From positions 7,128,006-7,192,005 of the forward strand of contig OZ005693.1 of the NCBI GenBank assembly GCA_963930775.1: a stretch of DNA of 64,000 bases, written 5' to 3'. The notes below the pieces were generated by a model. It was not told the DNA's origin. It ran no database searches and was given only the letters and a program-made list of their open reading frames with translations. Position 1 is the stretch's first letter, and each line of letters begins with the position of its first letter. This document shows, piece by piece, positions 45,501 through 55,710 of this stretch. The position numbers were made by a program, and so were the translations under genes. The DNA is from Cliona cf. orientalis (Eukaryota > Porifera > Demospongiae > Clionaida > Clionaidae).

Positions 45501-48309
45501 CGTAGGGATGTATAGTGGATGCAGTTATCGCTACAAATCTTGTTTGTATACTTTTTGACCGTGCCACTTCATCGATCAATTCTTTCAATTGTTTTTATAC
45601 TTGTAATATTATAGTTTTATTCACAAAGATTAGTGTTAGTTATCATCAGATGCTAACCTGGGAAAAGATGGAATCACTCTGAAGGAAAGGGTAGAGATTC
45701 TGTTTTTCTGAAAGACTCGCTGCTAATCTTTCCAAGAATACTTTAGTTGCCCTGGTTGAATTTCTAGTCATTACAGCTCGCTGGATATCTCTTTCTGCAA
45801 GATAGTGCAGTAGATCCAACACTCCAGGTTGTAGCTGCATAGTAGTGAATGGGTGTGTTTATGTATGACATTATGTAACAGTGAGTGGGCTAGGGAGGTG
45901 AGAGGCGGAGGGAGAGGGGGGGGGGAGTTGCAGTTATTTGATGGTTAGGCTAACCTGCAGTTTTCTCAGTCCATCCTCCTCATATTCCTCAATGATAGCC
46001 ATGGCCTTAGCTCTTTCCTCTGTTGAGTATTTTTGCACAGTCGGCAGAATATCAATGCCTGGTGCAAGACCCAGACTATCCCGTATCCCTTTGAAGTCCA
46101 GCACTGGTAGAGTCAGTGTGCCATCCATGTCAAAAATCACTCCCTTAATTTCCGTCAGTGGCTCATCTTGTGACTGTGGTTTAGTTGAAGATGCTTGCTC
46201 GCCGTCGTCTTTATCTGAAGAATCTTGCTGATGTGTCGCAATTGTCTTGGTAGTTGCCACTCGCCTGTAGAGTATCTTGGAGAGAGTCTTTTTCTGTTGT
46301 TTTGTGGGAACTGGAGAATCCACATCAGACTCTGTGACATGTACATTCCAAATTACATGTATGCATGATTATGTAACATGCTGAAACCACCACTCACTGC
46401 ATGGTCTTTCTCGTTTCACTGGCTTCTTTTCACTGTACATACATTTATGCTTAAAATCAAGAGCATAAGTGATATTCAACTCTCACTTGGAATGCTGACT
46501 CAGCAGTTCCTTCTGTTTCTGAAGGTTAGCTTCATTGTACTTTAATACCTTGGACTCAGGAAGCCAGCTATCATTACTAGCATAGTCATATTATATGAGA
46601 AAAAAGTTTCAGATTCAAGAATTATCATGTACTACTAAGCTACACATACTGTAATTGCAAACTGAACATGACCCTGGGGCGATGATAGATAATACCAGTG
46701 TACGAGGAGTGCAGTTGTTGCAAAATGATCAATTTTTGGACACTGCTTACCATAAATGTCTCAAAGCCAAGCCAAACATTCTCTGAGGGCTTCAAGACAA
46801 CCTCTATGACGCCTTCAAACCTTGACCACAAATGATCTTTTTTATGCTCAACAGCATTTCTTGCATTCTTTTTCTTTCCTCAAATATCAGATAAATTCTG
46901 AATTACCGTATTTATTTGAATACTAGCCGCGGCTACTATTGCTGTAGTGTGGCTACTATTTGTTTCGCAGAACTTCTTGTGCAATTACTAGTCGGGGTGT
47001 GCTTCTATTTGAATAAATATAGTATTATTATTAGTTCATCTGTAACTTGTAATAGTCGAATAAATACGAGAAAGGTGATAAAGATGGATTCTGAGGACGC
47101 TCTAGAACTGCACGTCATTCTGGGGGCGTATCTGATGGTTCCTACAAACATAAACATCAAATGGATACTATACTGTTGAAATATATTTTTTGCCTGACAT
47201 TTGATACAGAAAAGGAAGAATACACGCATGTACAGGCAATGCTAGTAAGTGCAAATGGTCACCTATGGTCAAGGTTTGGAGGTAGACAACCAAGTACGTA
47301 GTTTTGCACTGGTCCATTTTGATATCTGACTCTGCTTCTAGACACCTATAGCGCCGCAAGTGCTGTCGACAAATGCAGTCTTTGTATACGTACACAGTTG
47401 GTTCTAGCAGAACATCAACAAAATGCAACATCATTCCAACAGCACTTTCAGTTTGCAGTTAGTACATAATATTATACGTGGGTGGGGCTATATCAGCATG
47501 CAAGATCAACGATTGTAGCAATTTCCATTCACCCAAACTATAGGAGGAGTCCACGCAAAGGTGTGAAGGAATTTTAATGATATGCAAATGATATTCAGCA
47601 CCCTTTCAGGAAGTTCTGGCCAGGTTCCTGTCACGCCCATTGGTGGGAATCAAATGTATTGCGCTCTATGCGAATAGCGTGCGTTTTGGAGGCTGCACAG
47701 AGCTTCAGGGTAGGTACCGAAAAACGACGCTAGCTACGACACTCTAGGGTGCCGTACACTATGTAGCTGAGGCGCTTTTTTGAGAGAGCAACTATTTGCT
47801 TGGCTAGCATGATAAATGCATGTTATTCCCATAGAGCGTAATACATTCGATTCCTACCAATGGGCGTGATAGGAACCTGGCCGGAACTTCCTGAAAGGGC
47901 GCTGAATATCATTTGCATCTCATTAAAATTCCTTCACACCTTCGCGTGGAATCCTCCTATATTGGTGTCTGAATAACCCTACCCCTCGACTGAACTTGAA
48001 TCTGAAGTATAAATCCTGGATACGTAAAGACGCTTACCTTTCACTTCTTTCACTGCATCGTACAAGAATGTGCCGTACCCCATCCTTCACCTCAGTCCTG
48101 AGTATCTGAATGTGTATAGGCCATGAACACACAGACTATACTCTACATACATGCACCACAGCCATCTGGTTAGTATTTAATATTGCAAGTCATACTATGG
48201 AGATTATAGGTAGATAATTTCATGCCGAGTAGCACTATTTCCCCACCTCTCCTTCGAAGAGAAGAGGACCTTCGAAGTACAGCACCCTCTCTCCTTCACA
48301 AAAAGCCAT
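42502..48309 (-). CDS. Chromo barrel (MRG15-type)-HAD phosphatase fusion, 365 aa, eight exons
   Basis: Exons are 48309-48247, 48105-48038, 46576-46487, 46432-46398, 46331-45955, 45834-45658, 44024-43877 and 42641-42502. All phases agree and the sum is 1098 nt. Residues 1-75 equal an MRG15 chromo barrel (MAFCEGERVLYFEGPLLFEG, then [20 protein letters not shown]). Residues 76-145 are a basic then acidic linker. Residues 147-350 are a HAD hydrolase of the phosphoglycolate-phosphatase-like group: motif I DMDGT (153-157), motif II T234, motif III K280, motif IV GDDKTD (304-309). HAD enzymes hydrolyse phosphate esters through an Asp nucleophile, here D153. The chromo aromatic cage is lost (F18, C38, R41, N45). 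The start aligns with that of MRG15. Transcription of the junction needs RNA evidence. Confidence 0.82.
42850..43390. mobile_element. GTGTCC-family element with an inner insertion
   Basis: The left part (actgtagtgtcccaggtaag...) is at about 42854-42960. The right part (ttgaaaaggggtacatggg, ending cactatgg) is at about 43354-43386. A ~390-bp insertion separates the halves. It lies in the last intron of the fusion gene. Confidence 0.5.
43391..43557. mobile_element. 167-bp inverted-repeat element
   Basis: The arm tatataagaggagggagaga and its complement (tctctccctcctcttatata) enclose about 90 bp. The arms are about 40 bp. Confidence 0.65.
45234..45605. mobile_element. 372-bp element with ~105-bp inverted arms
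   Basis: The arm at 45234-45345 (acaagtataaaaacaattga...) is repeated inverted at 45500-45605, sharing gtagggatgtatagtggat and caagatttgtagcgataac-like strings. It lies in an intron of the fusion gene. Confidence 0.75.
46904..47024. mobile_element. 121-bp palindromic MITE
   Basis: The ends taccgtatttatttgaata and tatttgaataaatatagta are inverted, with agccgcggctactatt inside. It lies in the second intron of the fusion gene. Confidence 0.7.
47540..47961. mobile_element. 422-bp foldback element with ~145-bp arms
   Basis: The arms begin ataggaggagtccacgc and ataggaggattccacgc (read from the other strand). They stay similar through gaaggaattttaatga and ggccaggttcct to about 145 bp. The whole element can fold into a long hairpin. 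It lies in the second intron of the fusion gene. Confidence 0.85.
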
Positions 48310-48714
48310 CAGCCACCAGGTTTGACCTTTGAACTGAACAATCCTAACGCATGCGCATTACATAACGTATGACGTCACAAACCAGACTCTCGCTAGTTGG
48401 GTATATATACCTTCTATGGGCTTTGTACGCTGATTTTCCTTACCACAGTACTTAGCACAACTAGTTTTATCGATATAATATGCTTGGATCTCAGCCAGTA
48501 TAATTATAGCTTCCTCACTTGTGCATGTATAAGACATTAAATTTTGGCCAGGACTGGCCACCGCTTTATAGTCAGGGATGAGGAATGTATCGACTTACAT
48601 AATATTATACTCTCATGTTTCAAGTTAAGAGAGTGATGCTGCACTATTTAATATATTATGTTGGTAAATGATGCACACAGTACAGTAACTGTTTAATATC
48701 TTGTGCATGTCCTA

Positions 48715-48963
48715 TAATTACGGCTATTCAGGAGATAGAAAGACAGAGAGCACTTGACATGCATACAAAATTTTTTAAATAACTTGTGAAACAATAGTGA
48801 AAGTTGATCAATGATGATCATAATTATTCTAGAGTGTTAAAATAATGTTTGTGTAAAATCAAAGATACTGTATCCTAATCAACGTACAATAGTTTCTAAT
48901 CATAAACTTTCTAATCGTAAACTATGTTGATTAATGATGATCTCAAAGTTGTTGAATCACAAT
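48715..48963 (-). repeat. 3' flank of the beta-helix gene, third copy of a local repeat
   Basis: On the minus strand, downstream of the stop at 48964, this flank matches 31505-31725 and 25010-25206 with moderate divergence. It shows where the decayed fragments came from: a paralogue with the same 3' flank. Confidence 0.8.
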
Positions 48964-51186
48964 TTAAAGTGTGTCCATGACAATATCATTTCCAGCAGGA
49001 GCCCAATTTCTGTCAAATAAGAGTGAGCAGTTGGAGTTAAGGCTCATTGATGAGTTTACAGACTCTATTCCACCACCACGTTCAACAGCAATGTTACCAT
49101 AGAGCTGCATCGTTCCATTACACTGAAGCTCACAGCTCTCAAAATATATAGCCCCACCCGACACTTTAGCAGAGTTTCTCAAAGCCAACAGTCTACCTGT
49201 GCTAGCTACTTTGCTCATGACAGCATGAATAGCACCACCACTTATGGCAGAATTATTGATGAATACGACATACTCTCCTCCGAGGCTAAGGCTGCTGTTA
49301 ATGAGCGTCAGTGCACCACCATAATACTGTGAAAGCATATTATTATTGCTTGGGTAATAGTTGTTTCTGAATTGGGTAAAGCCAAGGAATTTGATAGTAC
49401 TATTGACCACCAGGAATGATCCCCCATTGCCAACTACTGTCGTTTGATTCATAAACACTACATTTGACTGCATGAGAACGATTATTCCTTTTTGTCCAAA
49501 ATTTGAGATAATTGAAGTATTGATCAAAGTTACTTTGCTTGTTGCTATTTCGATCACACCTCCTCTTATGGCTGAGTTGTTGGTTATCAGTAATGCATGA
49601 AGTAATAGCGATGAATTCTTCACCCTCAGTACTCCTCCAACTAGTGCTCTGTTCATTGCAAAAGCAGTTTTGGAAATGTACAACATGCTATTAATTGTAT
49701 TTATAGCACCCCCTTCAGTGTAAGCCATATTATTTATAAAGGCTGATTTGGTAATTGAAAGAAATGAGCTTGAACTTTGAAAAACAGCACCATTACTTGC
49801 TGAATTGTTAAAGAACTCACATCTCATAGCCATCACATAGCAATCCTTGTCCACACTTACCACTCCACCATTCTGTTCCACTGCATTTGATGAAATCATG
49901 CTTTCATTGACTCGAATATTACAGTTTTTGTGACAGTAAATTACTCCACCATCTATCATGGCTAGGTTTCCAGAGACCATGCTTTTCTCTATGGCAATTA
50001 AGCTGGCATTGGAATAAACTACTCCCCCTAGTTGTGCGTAAGTGCCCTTTATCAGTGTAAATCGCACTGTGACTTTTGAGCTGAAAGAGACCACAGCACC
50101 GCCACTGATGCTTGCTCTACTATCACCGATATAAGTGTTCAGTATCATCAAGGTACTGGTGTTGACAGCAAAGACTCCTCCAGTGTCTGCTCTATTCTTA
50201 ACACAGGTGCAATTGATCATAGTAACGTCTGAAGAAAAGGCATGTAGTCCTCCTCCTGAGTTATACGCACGATTGTCACTCATGAGGGAATTAGCAATCA
50301 TCAGTTTACTATTTATGATTGCTAGAGCACCCCCCAAGGAATATCCATAGTAGACATGGTTTTTGATTAGTTCAGAGCTGTCGATAAATATGACAGAGCT
50401 TACTGCACAGATAGCACTTCCACCAGCAACTGTAGTAGAGTGCGATGAATTGGCTGTATTAAAATCAAAAACTGAATTGATTATGTTAACATTGCTTTCC
50501 ACAGCGTATATAGCCCCACCAAACTGCGCCCTATTCTCCTTGAAGGTACTCTGGTTGATCATGACGTTGCTTCTACGGGCAACAATAGCTCCCCCAGTCC
50601 AGGCTGTCATTTCCCCATAACCACGTTGAAGAAGGCCACTAGTATTGTGAATACTGCCATAGAGATAAAACGAAAAGGAGCACTGGTGTATAGTGACACT
50701 CACATTGTTCACGTGAATAGCAGTTCCACTTGCTCTAATGGATGGTCCTTGAAATGCTAACCTTGATAGCGTAAGACGTTCAATGTTAGAGACCACATTA
50801 TCAACACAATGAGTAAAGAGCATGTTTTCTATGCTAGCATATTGTACCATTTGTAATCTCAACTTCCCAGATGGAGTACAGGCAATACTACTAGTACCAG
50901 CTATCATAGATGTCATAAAAAATTTCGTAGTGTTGGAAATCAGTAATACTGAATCAAGTGTGTGGTTGCCAGGTTGTAGCATCAGGGTCGTATTCTGTTT
51001 GAGGTAGGAATTTGAATTGGCAGCAAACTGTGAAAGTGTGAAGCACTTTGACACTGGCTGGCATGAAGAGATCCTATTGCTTGGAGATATTACATACACT
51101 GTGTCTCCACGGATCACTTTGGCCCGGTCAAAGACAAGCAAAGCCACCAGAAGCACAAATACGCTGTACCTCATCATGAAGGTCAC
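48964..51186 (-). CDS. Secreted beta-helix (POMP-like repeat) protein, 740 aa, intronless
   Basis: A signal peptide (YSVFVLLVALLVFDRAKVIRG) is followed by a short Cys-containing cap (SSCQPVSKCFTLSQF). Then come many imperfect ~22-30-residue repeats carrying GGAIYA/GGVVY, a hydrophobic strand and N-S-A/N-x-A turns (for example QFGGAIYAVESNVNIINSVF). This is the polymorphic outer membrane-type right-handed beta-helix, used in animals as an extracellular stalk. About 20 N-x-S/T sites fit secretion. The protein stops at GNDIVMDTL without any transmembrane segment, whereas comparable animal proteins often continue into a Cys-rich, multi-pass part. An in-frame second Met (MMRYS) is an equal start candidate. 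Confidence 0.85.
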   Translation of the reverse strand: MTFMMRYSVFVLLVALLVFDRAKVIRGDTVYVISPSNRISSCQPVSKCFTLSQFAANSNSYLKQNTTLMLQPGNHTLDSVLLISNTTKFFMTSMIAGTSSIACTPSGKLRLQMVQYASIENMLFTHCVDNVVSNIERLTLSRLAFQGPSIRASGTAIHVNNVSVTIHQCSFSFYLYGSIHNTSGLLQRGYGEMTAWTGGAIVARRSNVMINQSTFKENRAQFGGAIYAVESNVNIINSVFDFNTANSSHSTTVAGGSAICAVSSVIFIDSSELIKNHVYYGYSLGGALAIINSKLMIANSLMSDNRAYNSGGGLHAFSSDVTMINCTCVKNRADTGGVFAVNTSTLMILNTYIGDSRASISGGAVVSFSSKVTVRFTLIKGTYAQLGGVVYSNASLIAIEKSMVSGNLAMIDGGVIYCHKNCNIRVNESMISSNAVEQNGGVVSVDKDCYVMAMRCEFFNNSASNGAVFQSSSSFLSITKSAFINNMAYTEGGAINTINSMLYISKTAFAMNRALVGGVLRVKNSSLLLHALLITNNSAIRGGVIEIATSKVTLINTSIISNFGQKGIIVLMQSNVVFMNQTTVVGNGGSFLVVNSTIKFLGFTQFRNNYYPSNNNMLSQYYGGALTLINSSLSLGGEYVVFINNSAISGGAIHAVMSKVASTGRLLALRNSAKVSGGAIYFESCELQCNGTMQLYGNIAVERGGGIESVNSSMSLNSNCSLLFDRNWAPAGNDIVMDTL

Positions 51187-51689
51187 TTCGGCTTATTTTG
51201 CCTATAATTATTGAGATAGTGACACAATTATAGCTGGGAATCTTACAAACATATCATGCTAATAGTGAGTACATGATTGGGTAAACTCACCAAGTATGAG
51301 AGTAGACACTTCGATCAAAAACAAGGAAAATGGCTGAGAAGCTCTTACCAATGTTACTGCGTTGACATGTGGCTATTGAAAGTTTATGTAGTCAGGAGAT
51401 AAAACGTTTAAAAACATGAAAAGGTTTCCCAAGAATATCAAACAACAAGATGTGTTTCCCAAACCTAGAATTGATAAAGATTCTACATGCCCTAGTGGAA
51501 ACACAACTGTCAAATCAAAAAGAATAATATTGTAGGTATATATAGCTAAGTATGCATGTTTCAATTGAAACTGTCCATCAAAATATGAGTACGACCAAGC
51601 ATTCTTTGTATGTGCAGTAGGGGTGTATTAACTGCTTTGTATCCCCACTGTTGCAGTAGTACGGAGTCTGAGTCTGACCACTGGGCCAA

Positions 51690-51810
51690 GCATGGGCACT
51701 TGCCTGGAATATAAATTGCATATGTTTGTATGGAAGATGCTTTAGTGGTCCCTTGAAATGCGGTACATGGGCAACACCTGGGAGTGGGCACTTGCCTGGG
51801 ACACTACAGC
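51690..51810. mobile_element. GTGTCC-family MITE, about 120 bp
   Basis: It has gggcacttgcctggaatata at the left and gggcacttgcctgggacact at the right, with the internal ggtcccttgaaatgcggtac typical of the family. Confidence 0.65.
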
Positions 51811-51838
51811 ATTGCAATGTTGCGCAAACTGTATAATA

Positions 51839-52049
51839 TACCGTATAGCCGGAAAATTTGGCGGGGAATTAAATTTGGCGGTTTGGCGGTCTATATCACA
51901 ACCGCCAAATTAAAACCCGCCAAAATTTCCTACTCGCATATATATGTATGGCGATCCCTTACCGAACCGCCAAATTTAAATCCGCCAATATTCGATTTTG
52001 GGCTCAACCGCCAAATTTAATTCCTGCCAATATTTCCGGCTATACGGTA
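51839..52049. mobile_element. 211-bp MITE, TACCGTATAGCCGG ends
   Basis: The ends taccgtatagccggaaa and its complement are exact over about 15 bp. The interior repeats aatttggcgg/ccgccaaatt. The TA-ended termini suggest a Tc1/mariner-type relative. Confidence 0.8.
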
Positions 52050-52743
52050 TTAGCTATTGGGAAATTTTTTGAGGGTATAAATTTCATCCAGCTTCCTGTA
52101 ACAGTTAAGGATGAGATAGATACTGAATGCCTATATTTTTACAGTATCAGCTCAAAGTATGATAATAATTCGTTGACAAGATTGATATACAGTAATCTTT
52201 CTTTCATGCTTTCCCACTGCATGTTTTAAAACCATATCAAAGCACAATTTCAATGTTCATACTCAATCTAGAGTATAGTACTACACAGGCTGGCCCTCTG
52301 TTATGATAGTATACCAGTATGTACATTGTTAATCTGTACAACCTTATAATGGGGTTCATTAATCCATCTTAGTTGATAGAGATTCTGCTCTTGTATTCCT
52401 ATGTCAACAATAATATTGTAGAGAATCTTTATAAAAGGGGATGCTGACTGTGTTAGTTATCAGCCAAGTATCACAGCTGCCCTTGTGCAATACACATGAC
52501 ATTGTAGACTACCTGTAAATTTACATCATAGCAGTAAATTCTACAATAGCAGATTACGTGAAAGGATGTGACATGATATATCTACATTTACGTAGCTAGA
52601 CATAAACTGTCATCCTGACAGTGTCAACACTTTTTAGTAGAGTTAGCCATAGCATACAACCAAGTGTTAGGTATCTGAATATAATATTCACCGTTACTGC
52701 AGCCGAAATACTTAAGTTTGTGATCTGAGCCACGCTAATTGCA

Positions 52744-54822
52744 ATGATGTCTTTTGCTTCAGCAGTACTAATGGTTATAGTAGCCTCAGTGATGGATTCG
52801 TGTGTGGTATCTATGACAGATGTGAACAACTCTGTCTTCCTTATTGTTTCAGCTCCGCTAAATGATTCTATAGGACCAGATAATACAAGAGGATGGGAGA
52901 TACTGTCTGCTGCTCAAGCTGCTGCGAATGGGATTAATAATGACTCGTCTATCTTACCAAACCGTAACTTGCAACTGATACCATTTGACAGCTACGATGA
53001 GATTGAAATGATACAGCAGTTTGTGGCTATCACCTATCATCAGTCATCTCAAAATGTTCAAGGCTTGACAGGATTTTTCAGTAATAAAGCTATATCACTG
53101 TTGTTGCCATTGGCTAGACAGAAAGGGATAATTGCGACCCTGACATCAGATGTACTTGTCTACAGAAATCATGGTGGACATATCCTTGCTACGAGTACAC
53201 CAGCTACTATGGCCAATGTATTGCTCACTTTCATCCAGAGGATGAACTGGGAACGATTGGGACTTATTACTGAAAGTACAGAATCATATTTCTTCGATGT
53301 GGCAGCATCAATTCTTCAAATAGCTGACGTAAGTAAGACCACAGTCATATCCCCATATATTGAGTTACAACATGATTTGGAATCGGCCATCAGTGAAATT
53401 GTCAGCTACAACACAAAAGTCATCATTGTAAGTTTACCGGCACAAAGGAGAGCTCAACTGATAGATCTGATAAATAAGACCAGGTTGCTATGGCCTAACT
53501 ATGCATGGATCTTCTATGGCTATGGAATTGAACAATTTCCCTCAGTAAGTGAGTTGGAGAATCCTATCAGTGGAATGTTTATGATTCAAAGTCAAATAAA
53601 ACCTAATACTCTAGAAACAATGCTGGCTTCAAATTCATTGGGAAATGCTTCCTTCAAGTATAACGGGCTAGCTAATGTAATGCATGATCTTGTTATACTG
53701 ACAGCACTCAAATTAAACAATTCCCAAAGCACTGATCAATTGAGCATAATTGATTACAATGATGATACCTCTTTTAGTGTATTTCATATCTGGGGGTGGA
53801 CTAAAGTGCTCATTGCTACAGTTTACAGCAATTTATCTATAACAATATTGAATAAAACAGTACTACAAATGGCACCCAATGATGACCTTCCAATTAAAAG
53901 CATAGACCCACCTACTGCATACACTGTTGTGATGGCTTCTCTCATCATAGTCCTTACTACTTTTGTGACACTTGTGCTATTTCTTTACATTTACTTTCGA
54001 AAGGAACCAGAAATAAAGGCTACTAGCTTTACAGTTACTCTACTCCTCTTCACTGGTTGCTACTTCAATTTACTCTACATGATACTTCTTGTTTTCTTTG
54101 ACAATCCAGCCTTCAATGCACTCAGCCCACAGCATCAGAATGCAATATGTAATCTCCTGCAATGGTTTTCTGGAATTGGTATTTCCTTTCCACTGATGTT
54201 AGCAACGCTTCTAGTGAAAATGCTGAGGGTCTATCATATTTTCAATTACGTCACACTTCGCATTGGACGCCACTGTTCTGATTTGGCCTTGATAGTTTAT
54301 ATCCTCTTGATTCTTGCCCCTACCATCATTATCAATCTTGTATGGCTCTTTGCTGATCAGTATCATGCTGTAGTTGAACACAACATTCGAAAAGACCACA
54401 CTGAATTATCACAAGATTGTAGTAGCGAGTATGAAAGTATTTGGTCTGGAGTGCTGGCTGCTTATTTGTTCATTTTGGCACTAGCATGTGCAATTGTAGC
54501 AGTAATGACAAGAAAAGTGAGACTACAACACTTCAAAGATACAAAAAAGGTTAACATTCTGGTGTTCATTCTCTGCTTGGGAATTTTCCTAACCTTTTCA
54601 TACTGGCTTCTGTTCCAAACACTCAATACCAAACCGTACATTGTATCAGTGCCCTTGATTATTGGACACTCGGTTGCAATATTCTTTTTTCAACTTCTTC
54701 TATTTATACCGAAAGTATTCCCACCAGTTTGGCGACGCATTAACAAAAAGGTCAACATTAATCAACACTTTGACTCAGTTGTGCAGAAGCTGAAACAAGG
54801 AAGTGCTGGATCACAATTATAA
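52744..54822 (+). CDS. Class C G-protein-coupled receptor, GABA-B-like, 692 aa, intronless
   Basis: The N-terminal ~25 residues are hydrophobic (SAVLMVIVASVMDSCVVS), a likely signal peptide. Residues ~30-390 form a periplasmic-binding-protein (ANF-receptor) Venus flytrap (AAQAAANGINND, IATLTSDVLVYRNHGG, NWERLGLITEST). Seven membrane helices run from ~394 to 665, beginning AYTVVMASLIIVLTTFVTLV, with the PEIKATS first loop and KMLRVYHIF at the end of helix 3, both GABA-B-type signatures. No Cys-rich domain lies between the flytrap and helix 1, which separates GABA-B from glutamate and Ca-sensing receptors. The ligand is unknown. Such intronless receptors are often multiplied in sponges. Confidence 0.9.
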   Translation: MMSFASAVLMVIVASVMDSCVVSMTDVNNSVFLIVSAPLNDSIGPDNTRGWEILSAAQAAANGINNDSSILPNRNLQLIPFDSYDEIEMIQQFVAITYHQSSQNVQGLTGFFSNKAISLLLPLARQKGIIATLTSDVLVYRNHGGHILATSTPATMANVLLTFIQRMNWERLGLITESTESYFFDVAASILQIADVSKTTVISPYIELQHDLESAISEIVSYNTKVIIVSLPAQRRAQLIDLINKTRLLWPNYAWIFYGYGIEQFPSVSELENPISGMFMIQSQIKPNTLETMLASNSLGNASFKYNGLANVMHDLVILTALKLNNSQSTDQLSIIDYNDDTSFSVFHIWGWTKVLIATVYSNLSITILNKTVLQMAPNDDLPIKSIDPPTAYTVVMASLIIVLTTFVTLVLFLYIYFRKEPEIKATSFTVTLLLFTGCYFNLLYMILLVFFDNPAFNALSPQHQNAICNLLQWFSGIGISFPLMLATLLVKMLRVYHIFNYVTLRIGRHCSDLALIVYILLILAPTIIINLVWLFADQYHAVVEHNIRKDHTELSQDCSSEYESIWSGVLAAYLFILALACAIVAVMTRKVRLQHFKDTKKVNILVFILCLGIFLTFSYWLLFQTLNTKPYIVSVPLIIGHSVAIFFFQLLLFIPKVFPPVWRRINKKVNINQHFDSVVQKLKQGSAGSQL

Positions 54823-54838
54823 AGCAAAATGGGAAGTA

Positions 54839-55049
54839 TACCGTATAGCGGGAAATTTTCGAGGGAGAAAACTTTCGCGGATCAGTAGGAAAGGAGCATT
54901 TCGCGGAGAAAACTTTCGCGGAATGTTAAAACTGGTCGCATAATGGGTGTGGCATGCCTAGAATTTCGTGGAGAAAACTTTCGCGGATGGCGGGAAAATC
55001 GCGGAATTCGTGAAAATTTTCTCCCTCGAAAGTTTCCCGCTATACGGTA
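54839..55049. mobile_element. 211-bp MITE, TACCGTATAGCGGG ends
   Basis: The inverted ends (taccgtatagcgggaaa) are followed by gagggagaaaactttcgcgg and complements. It has the same length as the 51839 element but a different interior. It starts 17 bp after the receptor stop. A possible decayed relative is near 44075-44240. Confidence 0.8.
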
Positions 55050-55710
55050 TACTGCTACTAAACATCAGTACAATAGTATTGCTGTCATAATATCAATTAT
55101 TGTTAATGCTAAAAACTATTGATTTGTTACTGTTCTTTTAAGCCATAAGTTAGATGTGAAAGCTAATGATTATCTGCCATATAAGAGGTATATATCATCT
55201 GCACTGTACACAGCAGTGACTTACTTCCTACAGGTAGCTACACTAATGCCATAGTCTCATAACAAAGTACCAACTATCTGTCATGTACACTGTAGATCAT
55301 GACACTAATTGTATACATCAAAGCTACGCTTGTAGACAGCTGCAGCACCATTGAAGATGCATGGTATAATATTATACAATAATTATTACTGTGGCCATGA
55401 CCTGAGAATGGTGTAGCCAGGTGTACCACAGATCGAGTGACAGTTTGCATGAGCATGGATAATACAATACATCTAGTGATTAACCATTCAGGACATTGTG
55501 GAATTGGCATACTGCCAGTACTGTGTTAGCTGATCGATACATTTGTGGTGGGTTTGTGGTGGGTGCAAACGTGGTAAGACAGGAAGTCCACCCACCTTGT
55601 TTACATTATAGAAGTTCAAGAGTTGGTTTGAATGATGTTGTGAGAGAAAGTACCTCAACTAGCAGATCAGGTTAGACTTCATGATCAGCCACTGTGGATC
55701 CATTTCAGAT
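55050..55710. other. Intergenic
   Basis: No exon or clear element is seen. The 5' region of the next gene is included. Confidence 0.4.

Noticed and set aside
46748..46875. Exon-like minus-strand stretch reading FEGVIEVVLKPSENVWLGFE and a donor
   Set aside because: It looks coding, but including it is not needed for phase, and MRG15 has no matching exon; possibly part of an unrelated decayed gene.
47280..47434. Minus-strand stretch reading DVLLEPTVYVYKDCICRQHL
   Set aside because: Exon-like but isolated within an intron of the fusion gene, with no partner exon or family found.
48964..51186. Bacterial contamination, because of POMP-like repeats
   Set aside because: The same 3' end and flank occur as debris inside a twinfilin intron, so it is part of this animal genome.
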